Positions 45,424-57,600 of a DNA stretch of 64,000 nt are shown here, piece after piece (the first letter of the stretch is position 1; each line of letters begins with the position of its first letter). The stretch lies in contig JAIQDT010003791.1 in assembly GCA_021521415.1 (NCBI GenBank), positions 145,034-209,033 of the forward strand. Direction: 5' to 3'. Below the pieces are notes generated by a model. That model searched no databases, was not told where the DNA came from, and saw only the letters and a list, made by a program, of their open reading frames with translations. This DNA is from Bidens hawaiensis. Lineage: Eukaryota; Streptophyta; Magnoliopsida; Asterales; Asteraceae. The translations under genes and the position numbers were made by a program.

Positions 45424-47397
45424 ATGGCCACCGAAGACTGGATTCCGGCGAAAGATGCACGGCAGATGGCCATGGACGGTGATCTACCACCACCCAAATA
45501 CATAGCCAACAACAACACCAAATTTGGCCCAATTGAAACCTCACCACCTTTTGCTCCGGTGCCGGTCATTGATATCAGCCTTTTAATTTCATCTTCCAAA
45601 CAAGAAGATGATCAGCTTACTGAACTAGCTAAACTCAGATCAGCACTCACCACTTGGGGTTGTTTTCAGGTCTACTTTAAACCCTTTATTGCTTTTGATA
45701 TTTTGTTGTATTGGGTTCTTGAAATTCATGATTTTTATTGAAAAAAATCAAGACTTTTTTGGATTTCAAGAAATTCTTGAAATTAAAGAGTTTCTTGAAA
45801 TTCAAAATTTTCTTGTAAAAATCAAGACTTTTTTGGTTTCAAGATATTCTTGAAATTAAGGATTTTTGTGTTGAAAATTAGTTTGTGAATTGATTTCTTG
45901 AAGTTTAATGTAACCCTTAATTTCTGCCACTTTGTTGTAAGTAACCTTGAAAATCAAGGCTTTCTTTTTAATTTCAAAATTTTTCTTAAAATTCATAATT
46001 TTTGTGTTCAAAATCAGGCTGTGAGTTGATTTATTGAAATTTAGTATAACCCTTAATTTCTGCTAATTTGTAGTAATCTTGAAAATCAAGACTTTCTTTT
46101 AGTTTCAAAATTTTTCTTGAAATTTAAGATTTTTATATTCAAAATCAGGCTGTGAATTGATTTCTTGAAATTTAATGTAACCCTTAATTTCTGCCACTTT
46201 GTAGTAATCTTGAAATTCGAGATTTTTATGTTCAAAATCATGATGTGAATTGATTTCTTGAAATTAAAGACTTTTGTGTTCAAAAGCAGGCTGTTAATTG
46301 ATTTCTTGAAATTTAATATAAATTTTAATTTCTGCTATGTTGTAGTAATAGGTTCTTACATTTCAAGATCTTTTCAAAAGTTAAGATTTTTATGTTGAAA
46401 TTCAAGATCTTAATATTGAAAATTAGGCTGTGAATCACGGGCTTGATGATTCGTATCTAGACAACCTTCGACAAGTGACCAAACAGTTCTTTGATCTTCC
46501 ATTGGAGGAGAAAAGCAAATACTCGAGACAACCTGGTTCTTCTCAAGGCTATGGCAATGACAGGACATACTTCGAGAATCAAGTTCAAGATTGGTGCGAT
46601 CGCCTTTCTCTTCGGCTTCTGCCCAAAAATCAAATACAACTCTGGTTTTGGCCAGAAAACCCGTCCACTTTTAGGTCCGGTTTCTATCTATGTTAAAATT
46701 ATATTAGTTAAGGTTTATTGTAATGATCAAATATCAATGTGTAAGTATTTGTTGTGTAGGGAAACCATTGATGACTACACTGCTAAGATCAGATCTATAT
46801 ATGTGGTGATATTCGAGGCAATGGCAAAATGTTTAGATTTGGAAGAGAATTGTTTTGCAAAACATTTTACCAAAGAAAATGATATTTTGCTAGGGCGGTT
46901 TATGTTGTACCCCCCATGTCCGACCCCTGATGCAGTGCTCGGTGTGAAAGCTCATTCGGATAGATCCGGGATTACTCTTTTGTTACAAGATCCCGGAGTT
47001 GAAGGGCTTCAAGTGTTGAATGATGGTAAATGGTACATGGTTCCTGTCATACGCGACGCCCTTTTTGTTAATCTAGGCGATCAAATGCAGTTTACAATAT
47101 TATATATACTTGTTTTAAACTATGTTAGTTGTATATTTATGATACATTTATACATTGCAGATTATGAGCAATGAGATTTTTAAGAGCCCGATTCATCGGG
47201 TTGTGACAAGCAAGGAGAAGGGGAGAATATCTGTGGCTATGTTTACAGAGCCCGACCCGGACAAAGAGGTTGGCCTGGTGGATGTTTTGGTTGATGAGAA
47301 GAGGCCTAGAGTGTACAAGACCGTGAAAAACTATGGCGTCTTTAATCATGAATGCTTTCAGAAAGGCATTATTCCCCTTGATGCTGTTAGAATCTAA
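45424..47397 (+). pseudogene. SRG1-like 2-oxoglutarate/Fe(II) dioxygenase A, splice donor lost
   Basis: Exons 45424-45669, 46427-46674, 46760-47090, 47161-47397 would give 353 aa, the same layout as gene C. Non-haem dioxygenase (DOXC type): iron ligands H230 and D232 (HSD) and H287 (SPIHRV), 2-oxoglutarate contact R297-I-S299. The substrate is unknown; relatives act in specialised or hormone metabolism. The third intron starts TT (47091-47092), whereas the same place in B and C is GT. Reading through adds a short tail and then a stop, losing H287 and RxS. A donor-like GGTAAAT at 47025 would shift the frame. Otherwise the ORF is intact, so a recently damaged gene is likely. Confidence 0.8.
45700..46426 (+). 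repeat. Imperfect tandem repeats in intron 1 of dioxygenase A
   Basis: Units of about 120-140 bp, each with TTAATTTCTGCCACTTTG, a TCTTGAAATTCAAG-type stretch and AAAATCAGGCTGTGAATTGA. The last block copies the true intron/exon 2 border at 46426/46427. Fewer copies lie in introns 1 of B and C. Confidence 0.8.
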
Positions 47398-48141
47398 ACA
47401 AGTTTCGTATAATATGCAGACTTTAATGGACTGTTTGTAGAAGTTATTGTTGTCTTTTAACCTAAATCTCTCTTTTATCATAACAATAATGAAGGAATAT
47501 TTACAACAAAGCATGCTAGCGACACAACATGTTGCCCGTTTGCCTTCTGTGTCGATGTAAACACGTAAATACTGCCTTTTAATGAACGAAGGAAAAAAAT
47601 TTCATGTGAAGATAAAATCACTAAGACATTGCCACCATTTGCTTTCATACTTCGCATACATTCACATTATGTCTATCATTACATTATTTAAATATAGTTG
47701 TATTTTCTAAACATATCATATATACATCAAGTGTTATCTAGAAGCAAAAAAGTTAAGAATTTTAATTTAAGCTTCTTCAAATAAACTCTATTTTGAGTAC
47801 AAGTTTCTTCCTCTATCTTTAAGAGTATTTTAGACTTTTAGATCTCCTCTAGAAATGATCACAAATTAGCTTTCATTAATATTAAAATATAATTATAAAA
47901 TAGTAATATTATTTAGTAAGATGATTTCAAAAAATTCTTAATATGAAACCACTAGAGTTTCAATATTATTTAACTGTACTGTTATTTAACTGTACACAGT
48001 TAAGAAAGTTATGATATTTATAAAACTTGCATGGTATTTAGTGCTTTTTTTCACATATGAATCAGTTTAATTAGTTACTAGTAATTGTGTATTATTTATG
48101 TCAATTGTCATGACATCAAATATGAAATATTCACATGCAAC

Positions 48142-48144
<3 letters not shown>
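47398..48144. other. Upstream region of dioxygenase B
   Basis: AT-rich, no gene. From ~47880 it matches the region upstream of gene C at ~51837 (for example CCACTAGAGTTTCAATATTATTTAACT), showing that the duplicated unit includes the promoter. Confidence 0.65.

Positions 48145-48173
<29 letters not shown>
48145..48173. repeat. AT microsatellite at the promoter of dioxygenase B
   Basis: An (AT)n run at the position where gene C has the TATA box TATATAA after CAACTTCA. It borders the MITE that starts at 48174. Confidence 0.9.
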
Positions 48174-48176
<3 letters not shown>

Positions 48177-48770
48177 GTGGGATCTAGAGAGAACTAGAGA
48201 ACTAATAAAAACTACTTTTAACCTTTTTTTAAAAAATATTTTGCGATTTTTTTTTTCTTTCCTCCTTCTAATAAGATGATATTGTTCCTAAAAAACCGGC
48301 GATGTAGTGCATATGTGCACTAATGAGTATTGCATATATACAATAGTGTTTTATTGCATATAATACAACACAATTGCATATTATACAATACACACTATTG
48401 AATATATGCAAATACAAACACTAATAATTGTACTCAAAACAAACTATCGTATATACATAATACAACACTAATGCACATATGCACTATATTGTTTTTTTGG
48501 TATTTTTGTATATAGTATAACACTATTGCTATGCTATTCAACATTATTACGCATATCAAATACACACTAGTGCACATATGCAATAAAAAAAGTCGATGTA
48601 TTGCATATGTGCACTACAATGAGTTTTTTTTATTTTTTTTATATTTTTCGAGTAAATGGTAACATAATATAAGAATAATGACAAAAACGGAAATTTAAAA
48701 ATATTTTTTTAATTAAATTAAAAATATTTCTTTATTAATTCTCTGGTTCTCTCTTTAAGGGAATTCTCTC
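48174..48770. mobile_element. MITE inserted in the core promoter of dioxygenase B
   Basis: Inverted ends CTAGAGAGAACTAGAGAAC (left) and, inverted, AAAGAGAGAACCAGAGAA (right); TA on both sides. The interior is AT-rich with palindromic TGCATATGTGCA words. Gene C has no such insert. Superfamily not assigned. Confidence 0.7.
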
Positions 48771-48817
48771 TATCACACATATTTTCATCTCTTGTTCTCA
48801 TTGTTTTCTCTTCTGTC

Positions 48818-50775
48818 ATGGCTACCGAAGACTGGCTTCCGGCGAAAACTGCACAGCAGATGGCCAAGAACGGTGATCAACCGCCTTCCAAATACATTGC
48901 CATTAAGAACACCAAATTCGGCCCAATAGAAACCTCACCGCCTTTTGCTCCGGTGCCGGTCATTGATATCAGCCTTTTAATTTCATCTTCCAAACAAGAA
49001 GATGATCAAGTTACTGAACTTGTTAAACTCAAATCAGCACTCACCACTTGGGGTTGTTTTCAGGTCTACTTTAAAACCCTTTATTGCTTTTGATATTTTG
49101 TTGTAATGGGTTCTTGAAGTTCAAGACTTTCTTGAAAAAAATCAAGACTTTCTTGAATTTCAAGATTTTCTTGAAAAAAAATCAAGACTTTCTTGAATTT
49201 CAACATTTTCTTGAAACTAAAGATTTTTATGTTCAAAATCAGGCAGTGGATTGATTTCTTGAAGTTCAACATAACACTTAGAGCACCCACAACGCTAAGG
49301 TTGTGGGTGCCGTCCGTCCAATGTGACAAACTTCAAGCGTTGTGGCAAGATATCCGAGAGGGTGGGGTTAAGTGTACAAATAACTAGAGTAATTATGTTA
49401 ATAGTGGTGTAATTATATTACTCTATGACTTTTGAACTAGAGTAATTATTATTACACTGTTTTACTTTTTATAACAAAATTACTATAATTCAAAATCTTA
49501 ATTATACTAGTTATTTGTATATTTAGTAGGTTAATTTTATTTGCATAAGATTTTCAAAGCGGTTTGTGGAGGTTTGGTGTTGGAGAGAAAGTTTGGGGGG
49601 GGGGGGGGTTGAGAAAAGTTTGGAACATGATGCGAAGCTGATGTGTCGTTTGTGGAGGTACAGCGTTGTGGATGCTCTTAACTTCTAGCGTCTTAAAATT
49701 TAAGATTTTCTAGAAATTCAAGTTTTTATGTTCAAAACCAGGCTGTTAATTGTTTTCATGAAACTCAAGATTTTTATGTTGAAATCAGGCTGTAAATCAT
49801 GGGCTAGCGGATTCATATCTAGACAACCTTCGACAAATGACCAAACAGTTCTTTGATCTTCCATTGGAGGAGAAAAGAAAATACTCGAGAGAACGTGGTT
49901 TTGCTCAAGGCTATGGGAAGACATGACATATTTCGAGAACCAAGTTCAAGATTGGTGCGATCACATTTCTCTTCGGCTACTCCCCAAAGATCAAAGACAA
50001 CTCCGGTTTTGGCCTCAAAACCCGTCCAATTTTAGGTCCAGTTTCTAACAATGTTAAAAGTATATTAGTTAAGGTTTATTATAATAATCAATGTATAAGT
50101 ATAGAGTTGTGCGTTTTGCAGGGAAACCATCGATGACTTCACCGTGAAGATCAAATCTATATATGTGGTGATATTCGAGGCAATGGCAAAATGTTTAGAT
50201 TTGGAGGAGAATGTTTTTTCAAAAAAATTTACTGAAGAAAACGATATGTTACTAGGGCGGTTTATGTTGTACCCCCCATGCCCAACCCCTGATGCAGTGC
50301 TCGGTGTGAAAGCTCATTCGGATAGATCCGGGATCACTCTTCTGTTACATGATCCCGGAGTTGAAGGCCTTCAAGTATTGAATGATGGTACATGGTACAT
50401 GGTTCCTGTCATACGCGACGCCCTTTTTGTTAATCTAGGCGATCAAATGCAGGTCACAATATTATTATATATACTTGTTTTAAACTATGTTAGTTGTTTA
50501 TAATATAAATTGTTGAATGATACAATTATGCATTGCAGATTATGACTAATGGGATTTTTAAGAGCCCGATTCATCGTGTGGTGACGAACAAGGAGAAGGG
50601 GAGAATATCTGTGGCTATGTTTACAGAGCCCGACCCGAACAAAGAGATTGGCGCAGTGGATGTTTTGGTCGACGAGAAGAGGCCTAGAGTGTACAAGACA
50701 GTTAAAAACTATGGCGATTTTAATCATGAATGCTTTCAGAAAGGCATTATTCCACTTGATGCCGTTAGAATCTAA
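48818..50775 (+). pseudogene. SRG1-like 2-oxoglutarate/Fe(II) dioxygenase B, frameshifted
   Basis: Exons 48818-49063, 49789-50035, 50122-50452, 50539-50775. Exon 2 is 247 nt against 248 in A and C: a one-base loss around 49916-49920 gives GYGKT and a stop (TGA), after which the old frame continues (ENQVQDWCD). Exons 3 and 4 keep the iron ligands (HSD, SPIHRV), RIS and good splice sites. Intron 1 holds a Tourist-like MITE, and the promoter is split by another MITE. A full-length enzyme is not expected. Confidence 0.88.
49281..49677. mobile_element. Tourist/Harbinger-like MITE in intron 1 of dioxygenase B
   Basis: Inverted ends GAGCACCCACAACGCT and GAGCATCCACAACGCT (one mismatch), target sites TTA at 49278-49280 and 49678-49680, 397 bp, no ORF. 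A run of 12-13 G lies inside near 49597. Confidence 0.9.
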
Positions 50776-52272
50776 ACATACGTTTCTTGTAATATGCAGA
50801 ATTTAATGGACTGTTTGTAGAATTTATATGCATGCAGAAGTCAATGGACTGTTTGTAGATTTAACACATGCAGAATTTAATGGACTGTTCATTAATCAAA
50901 ACATAATTTATGTCACAACAAGACTTTCAATAATAAGTTCAATCTGTGTTACCCAACCGGGCCAACCGTATATATAAAATGGGAAGGTTCGTCTATACGG
51001 GTCAAAAAGAGAAAGTTAGTTTCTTGTCCAATGTTTCTATAAATTGTCTGTCTGTCAAGTAAAGTTAGCAAAAGCATATTAATACTTTTTCAAAGATTTA
51101 CATTCTTGAATGAAATAGTTGAGGCTGTATACATTAAATTACAAATATATATATATAGAAAAAGCACAAAATAACATATTTTTTAAAAGTAAAATGTGAC
51201 TTTTGCCTTTTTTTTACCTGGTTATCGAGCATTCGGCGTTCACGTCCTCCGGCCTCAATAAGGCGAGCAAACTGCTTTACTTTACCAAACGATATCGGTA
51301 CCCGCGTCAATATTATTGAAACCAGTATTGGTATTTGTTTTTATGGTTTTCGATGTAAAACGTGTGTCGATGTCTTTTGGACATATGAACTTGTTTTCGT
51401 GCTTACACAAGACAACTTTTGTTCGTGAAATTAAGCCGTTGTAAATAAGTTTTTTTTTTCTTTTTTCTCTTTTTTTGTAATACACAAAACTTTTTACATA
51501 GATGAACCGATACAGTCGAGATATTTTATACATATACATACAAATTCCTGTCTCAACATAAAGAATTTTCAATGGTTCAATAAGTTTGATAAGTTAGGTT
51601 TTAGTCTTTTAGAGGAGTGAAATCATATTCTCTAGTTCAGTTTTTCCAAAAGAAAAGGTTATTTATATTTAGATGGGCTTTGAGCACACGTTTCTTCCTC
51701 TTATCTATATAAAGATATGAGAGTGTTTTAGACTTTTAAACCTCTTGAAATGATCACAATTTGCAATTTTACTTTAGACATTGTTAGTAATTGCTTGTTG
51801 GACAAAAAGATGGCTTATTTATAATTTCATTAATATTAAAATATAATTATAATATAGTAATACTATTTAGTAAGATAATTTTAAAAAATATTACTATGGA
51901 ACCACTAGAGTTTCAATATTATTTAACTTTACTGTTATTAAATTGGATATTTATAAAACTTGCATGGTATTTAGTGTTTTTTTTTCACATGTGAATCAGT
52001 GCTTTTTTTCACATGTAAATCAGGTTAGTTACTGAATGATGTAAATTGGATATTTATAAAACTTGCATGGTATTTAGTGCTTTTTTTCACATGTGAATCT
52101 TCAGTACTAGTTATTTTTAAAAATTTATAACAAAAAAGTTACAAGAATAAATGAGAAAAGTTGGTTAGTATGTCAAATTTCATGATATCACATACTCACA
52201 TGCAACTTCATATATAAGCAATCACACCTATGTAAATATTCATCTCTCATTCTCATTGTTTTGTATTCTGTC
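50776..52272. other. Region between dioxygenases B and C
   Basis: AT-rich. The last ~450 bp is homologous to the upstream region of gene B. A ~103-bp local duplication starts at 51941 and 52044 (AATTGGATATTTATAAAACT). The minus-strand ORF at 51282-51572 has no recognisable domain. Confidence 0.6.
52211..52217 (+). promoter_or_regulatory. TATA box of dioxygenase C
   Basis: TATATAA lies 62 bp upstream of the ATG at 52273, between CAACTTCA and GCAATCACAC. This is the promoter layout ancestral to B before its MITE insertion. Confidence 0.6.
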
Positions 52273-54273
52273 ATGGCTACCGAAGACTGGCTTCCAGCGA
52301 AACCTGCACAAAAGATGGCCATAGACGGTGATCAACCGCCTTCCAAATACATCTCCAACAACAAAACCAAATTTGGCCCAGTGGAAACCTCACCGCCTTT
52401 TGCTCATGTGCCGATCATTAATATCGGATGTTTAGTTTCATCTTCCAAACATGAAGATCAACAAGCCGAACTAGCCAAACTCCGATCAGCACTCACCACT
52501 TGGGGTTGTTTTCAGGTTATTTAAGTTTTAAAGCCTTAATTTCCATTTTGTAGTAATCTTGAAATTCAAAACAGGGAAAAGTTAACGTACAAATTAAATT
52601 AACATGCTGCGAATCAAGTAGTGTAATCATATATGCAAATAGTGTAATTATGTAATTACATCGTAGTGTAATTACACTACACTATAATTACACTATGCAT
52701 TATATATAATTACACTACTTGATTTTTACAGTTAGTACGTTAATTTAATTTGTATTTGATCCAAACCCTCCAAAATATTATTTTTATAATCGGGTTGTGA
52801 ATAGATTTCTTGAGATTTCAACTTAATCCCTATTCTCCACTCTTTAGTAATCTTGAAATTCAAGATTTTTGTGTTTATAATAAGTTGTAGTCACAAAGTT
52901 CTCTTCTTTTTCGACTACAACGAAGGGGTCTCATTTTTCTTACATATAAACCGGCTTTTGTTTATTAAAAAAATTGATAAATTTAGATGACCAGAGAGAA
53001 TCAGTGGACCCTCTTGACCCTCCTCTGGTTCCGCCCCTAATAATCTGTGAAAAGATTTTCTTAAAATTCAACATAAACCTTAATTTCTGCCACTTAGTAG
53101 TAATCTTGAAATTCAAGATTTTCTTTAAATTCAACATAACCTTTGATTTTTGCACTTTGTAGTAATCTTGAAAGTTGAAATTCAACATAATCCTTAATTT
53201 ATGCCACTTTGTGGTAATCTTGAAACTAAACATAACCCTTAATTTCTGCCACTTTGTACTAATCTAGACATTCAAGATTTTCTTGAAATTCAAGATTTTT
53301 ATGTTGAAAATCAGGCTGTGAATCACGGGCTAGCGGATTCGTATCTAGACAATCTTCGACAAGTTATCAAACAGTTCTTTGATCTTCCATTGAAGGAGAA
53401 AAGCAAATACTCAAGAGAAGCCGGTTCTTCTCAAGGCTATGGAAACGACAAAACATACACCGCGAATCAAGTTCAAGATTGGTGTGATCGCCTTTCTCTT
53501 CGACTTCTCCCAATAAATCAAAGACAACTCCGGTTTTGGCCCGAAAAACCATCGAATTTTGGGTCTGGTTTCTGACTTTGTTCATCCAGATGCAATGATT
53601 TGTTAAAAGAACTAACAGGTTGCGCGCTGTGCAGGGAAACCATCGATGACTACACCGCGAAGATCAAGTCAATATATATGGTGATATTCGAGGCCATGGC
53701 GAAATGTTTAGATTTGGAGGAGAATGTTTTTTCAAAAAATTTTACTGAAGAAAATGATATTTTACTAGGGCGGTTTATGTTGTACCCCCCATGTCCAACC
53801 CCTGATGCAGTGCTCGGTGTGAAACCTCATTCGGATAGATCCGGGATTACTCTTTTGTTACAAGATCCCAGAGTTGAAGGGCTTCAAGTGTTGAATGATG
53901 GTAAATGGTACATGGTTCCAGTTATACGCGGCGCCCTTTTTGTTAATCTCGGCGATCAAATGGAGGTGCACAAACAATTTTGTTACAATATTATGTTATG
54001 TTACATGTTTAGTTTTATTTATGATACAATTTGCAGATCATGAGTAATGGGATTTTCAAAAGCCCGATTCATCGGGTTGTGACAAACAAGGAGAAGGGGA
54101 GAATATCTGTGGCTATGTTTACAGAGCCCGACCCGGACAAAGAGATTGGCCCGGTTGAAATTTTGGTCGATGAGAAGAGGCCTAGAGCGTATAAAACCGT
54201 GAAAGACTTTGCAGTCTTTAACCATGAATGCTTTCAGAAAGGCATTGTTCCTCTCGATGCTGTTAGAATCTAA
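52273..54273 (+). CDS. SRG1-like 2-oxoglutarate/Fe(II) dioxygenase C
   Basis: Exons 52273-52515, 53315-53562, 53635-53965, 54037-54273; 1059 nt, 352 aa, normal family length. The ATG at 52273 was chosen over 52261 because MATEDW is shared by all three copies. The N-terminal DIOX_N-type part is followed by the Fe/2OG domain with H229, D231 (HSD), H286 (SPIHRV) and R296-I-S298. All introns are GT-AG. One difference from A/B: exon 2 ends GG rather than AG, changing an Arg to Gly at the junction. It is the only copy of the array without a visible lesion. Cytosolic oxidation of a small molecule is expected; the substrate cannot be told from sequence. Confidence 0.9.
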
Positions 54274-54628
54274 ACATGTTTCTTGTTATATGCATTGTTC
54301 TTTCGCTTTCCGTCCTAGACACCATATCATATGTAATAAAAACATGTTTTATTTATGTCGTGTTGACATGTTGTGTTAATGTTAAACATGTTTTCCAACT
54401 ACTTACCATCATTATCACATCAAAATCGTCAAACGGAAAAACTGCTAAACGAGATATATAAGATAATCAACTACTTATCATCATTATCATATCATATCAA
54501 AATCGTCAATGGAAAAATTGCTAAGCGTGAAACAAAACATCAAAAATAAGGCATCCCAACAAGTTCAAAGAAGAACATGAAATGATGATACAAATGAAAT
54601 GATAACCGGCATCACCTTCGGTATGGAT
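54274..54628. other. Convergent 3' region between dioxygenase C and the pyrophosphatase gene
   Basis: A short AT-rich spacer, containing the 3' ends of the convergent dioxygenase C and pyrophosphatase genes. A partial duplication of ACTACTTACCATCATTATCA-type sequence occurs at ~54408 and ~54470. Confidence 0.6.
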
Positions 54629-57600
54629 CTAGAAGATCTTGAACAAAAGGCCTCCATGGGTGGCAAAGAATGGTGCAAACACCAAAGATTCAACAGCCAT
54701 GAGCTTGATCAGGATGTTAAGCGATGGCCCAGAAGTGTCCTTTAACGGATCCCCAACCGTGTCTCCAATCACAGCCGCCTTGTGTGGGTCTGACCCTTTT
54801 GGTCCTAGCGATTTTGCATGCTCAGAAACACCAGCCTTAACATTACAAAAACACAAATCAGTAATTAATAATAATAATAACAATAATAATAATAAGGGTA
54901 TAATAAGGAAACGAACGAAACATAGCATTTTCATTGTACCTCGATGTATTTCTTAGCGTTGTCCCACGCACCACCAGTGTTGGATGCAGAAATAGCAATC
55001 TGCATCATGTAATAAAATAGTTAGAAATAAACTTATATAAAAAAAACTATAGGTGACCGGTTTGAACATTTTAAATAATATGTACCTGGACACCAGAAAC
55101 AAGTGATCCTGCAAGAACACCGGAAAGTGTTTCGACACCGAATAAAATTCCAACAATGAGGGGAGTTAGCATGACAAGAGCACCAGGTGGGATCATCTCT
55201 TTAATCGAGGCATCAGTAGAGATTTTGACGCAAGTAGCGTAATCGGGCTTAGCAGTGCCTTCCATGAGGCCCGGAATGGTGTTGAACTGCCTGCGGACTT
55301 CTTCAACCATTTTTAGTGCAGCTTTTCCCACACTTTTCATTGTCATTGCTGAGAACCAGTATGGAAGCATCGCACCTACGATCAAACCGATAAAAACCTT
55401 TGGGGTTAATACGTCAACAGTTGTAATCTCGGCCCGGCTCACAAACGCACCGAATAGAGCCAAGGATACAAGAGCTGCTGAACCAATGGCGAACCCCTTG
55501 CCAATAGCTGCAGTGGTGTTTCCAGCAGCATCAAGAGCATCGGTCCTCTCACGAATTCTGTGGCTCATTCCCGCCATTTCAGCAATGCCACCAGCATTGT
55601 CACTAATGGGACCGTATGCATCAATAGCCAAACCGGTGGCTATGGTGCTCAGCATTCCAAGAGCCGCCACTGCAACACCGTACATGGCAGCAAAGCTAAA
55701 ACTAACAAAAATGCTGATTGCAATCGCAAAAATAGGGATGATAACTGATTTGTATCCCAAAGCAAGACCGAAAATAACATTTGTAGCAGCTCCGGTACGG
55801 CATGAGTCAGCAACATCTTGCACAGGGCTAACAGAGAAAGAGTCAAGTTAGTCAAAAAACAAGACTCTTGACCTTCTATTAAAAAAATTAAAAAATAAAT
55901 AAATAAGTACCTGTAAGCATTGCTAGTGTAGTACTCGGTTACGAATCCAATAATAAGGCCTGCCCACAAACCAACACAAACACACAAGAACAATTGCCTG
56001 CATCATAATCACAAAAAAGGTCAGTTTTTGTCTAACATTTATTTCCCAATTTTGACTCTCAAAAAGTCAACATACCAGTTTTTAACTGCTTTCTGGGCTC
56101 CAAAATTAAAGATAGTGAAGCTAGAAGGAAGAGCAATCCAACTAACAACAGCTATACCAACAGTCATCAACACGGTTGAAATAATAAGTTGGTATTTCAA
56201 AGACGGTTCGATTTGCTTAACGGTTTTGACTTCAAAAAAGTCAGTAGCAAACAAAGTGGTGATCAAGCACACAAGGATGCCAACAGAGCTCACGATTAAC
56301 GGGTACATCATTGAAGTGAAATCATGAGTGTTTCCAAAAGAGGAAATTGAAGCAACAACAAGTGCTGCACATGATGATTCGGCATATGACCCGAACAAAT
56401 CAGATCCCATACCAGCAATATCCCCAACATTGTCACCAACATTGTCAGCAATAACCTGCATCAAATTGCCATTTCATTGATAAACAAGCGAAAAGGCAGT
56501 TTCTTGATAGAAAATTTTTTTCTTTTGGAACAGAAATATATTGTAAAAAGATCATTTTTGAGCAGCATGCATATGAATGGATCAATTTGGTTGTGTTTTA
56601 TCTCAAACAGACCAATTATATTCGCTCATTTATATTCATCTATGTTGATTTATGTTTGCTAGTTTACATCTGTTTAAGTTCGTAAAACTTTTTAGACTCA
56701 TGATAATTTAGTCTAATTTTATTAACTTTTTAGGCCCAAAACATTGTAGTTCACATTTAGTTCTAACTGGTTTTAGCACAACTATGTATGTTCGTGTATG
56801 TTCTTGAACCCCTTCGTTTATACTGAAAAATGAAAATGAACAAACATAAACGGACACGTTCATTTTCTTAACTGAACAAAGAAATATCCGGTCCTTTGTT
56901 CAGTTAAAGTTAAACAAACGAATATGAGCATGCTCTGTTCGTGTTCGTTCGATTCGTTTACAAAAACAGGTTACAAGACGAAAAAAATAAATTACCGCTG
57001 GATTTCTGGGGTCATCTTCAGGGATGTTTCTTTCAACTTTGCCAACAAGATCAGCTCCAACATCAGCAGCTTTTGTGTAAATACCGCCACCGACTCTACC
57101 AAAAAGCGCCATTGAAGATCCACCAAGCCCATAACCAGTTATTGACTCGAAAAGACCTTCCCAATCCTCACCATAATAAATCTTGAAAAGGTTAATAGTA
57201 ATATACAAAACAAGAAGCCCATTTGCAGCCAAAAGGAAGCCCATAACAGCTCCTGATCTAAATGCAACAATGAAAGCCTTGCTGACACCCTTTCTAGCCT
57301 CAAGGGTAGTTCTGGCATTTGCATATGTGGCAATCTTCATTCCAAGAAAACCGGAGATGACTGAGGTGATGGCACCAAGCAAGAATGACACTGTGCTGAA
57401 GACAGCTGTCATTAGAGCCGGTTTACACATTTTGGTGGTGTCGTATGTGCATATTTTGCTACTTGTGCTAAATCCCTCAACCGACCCGAGAAACACAAAG
57501 ATCAAAACCGCAAAAATGACCATAAAAATACCAACATATTGGTATTCGGTAAATAAGAAAGAAGTTGCCCCTGCAATTCCATGAGAAAAATCAACAAAGT

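Noticed and set aside
51282..51572. 96-codon minus-strand ORF
   Set aside because: AT-driven, Lys/Tyr-rich, no recognisable domain and no homologue in the window.
55255..55851. 198-codon plus-strand ORF
   Set aside because: Antisense shadow of exon 5 of the pyrophosphatase gene.
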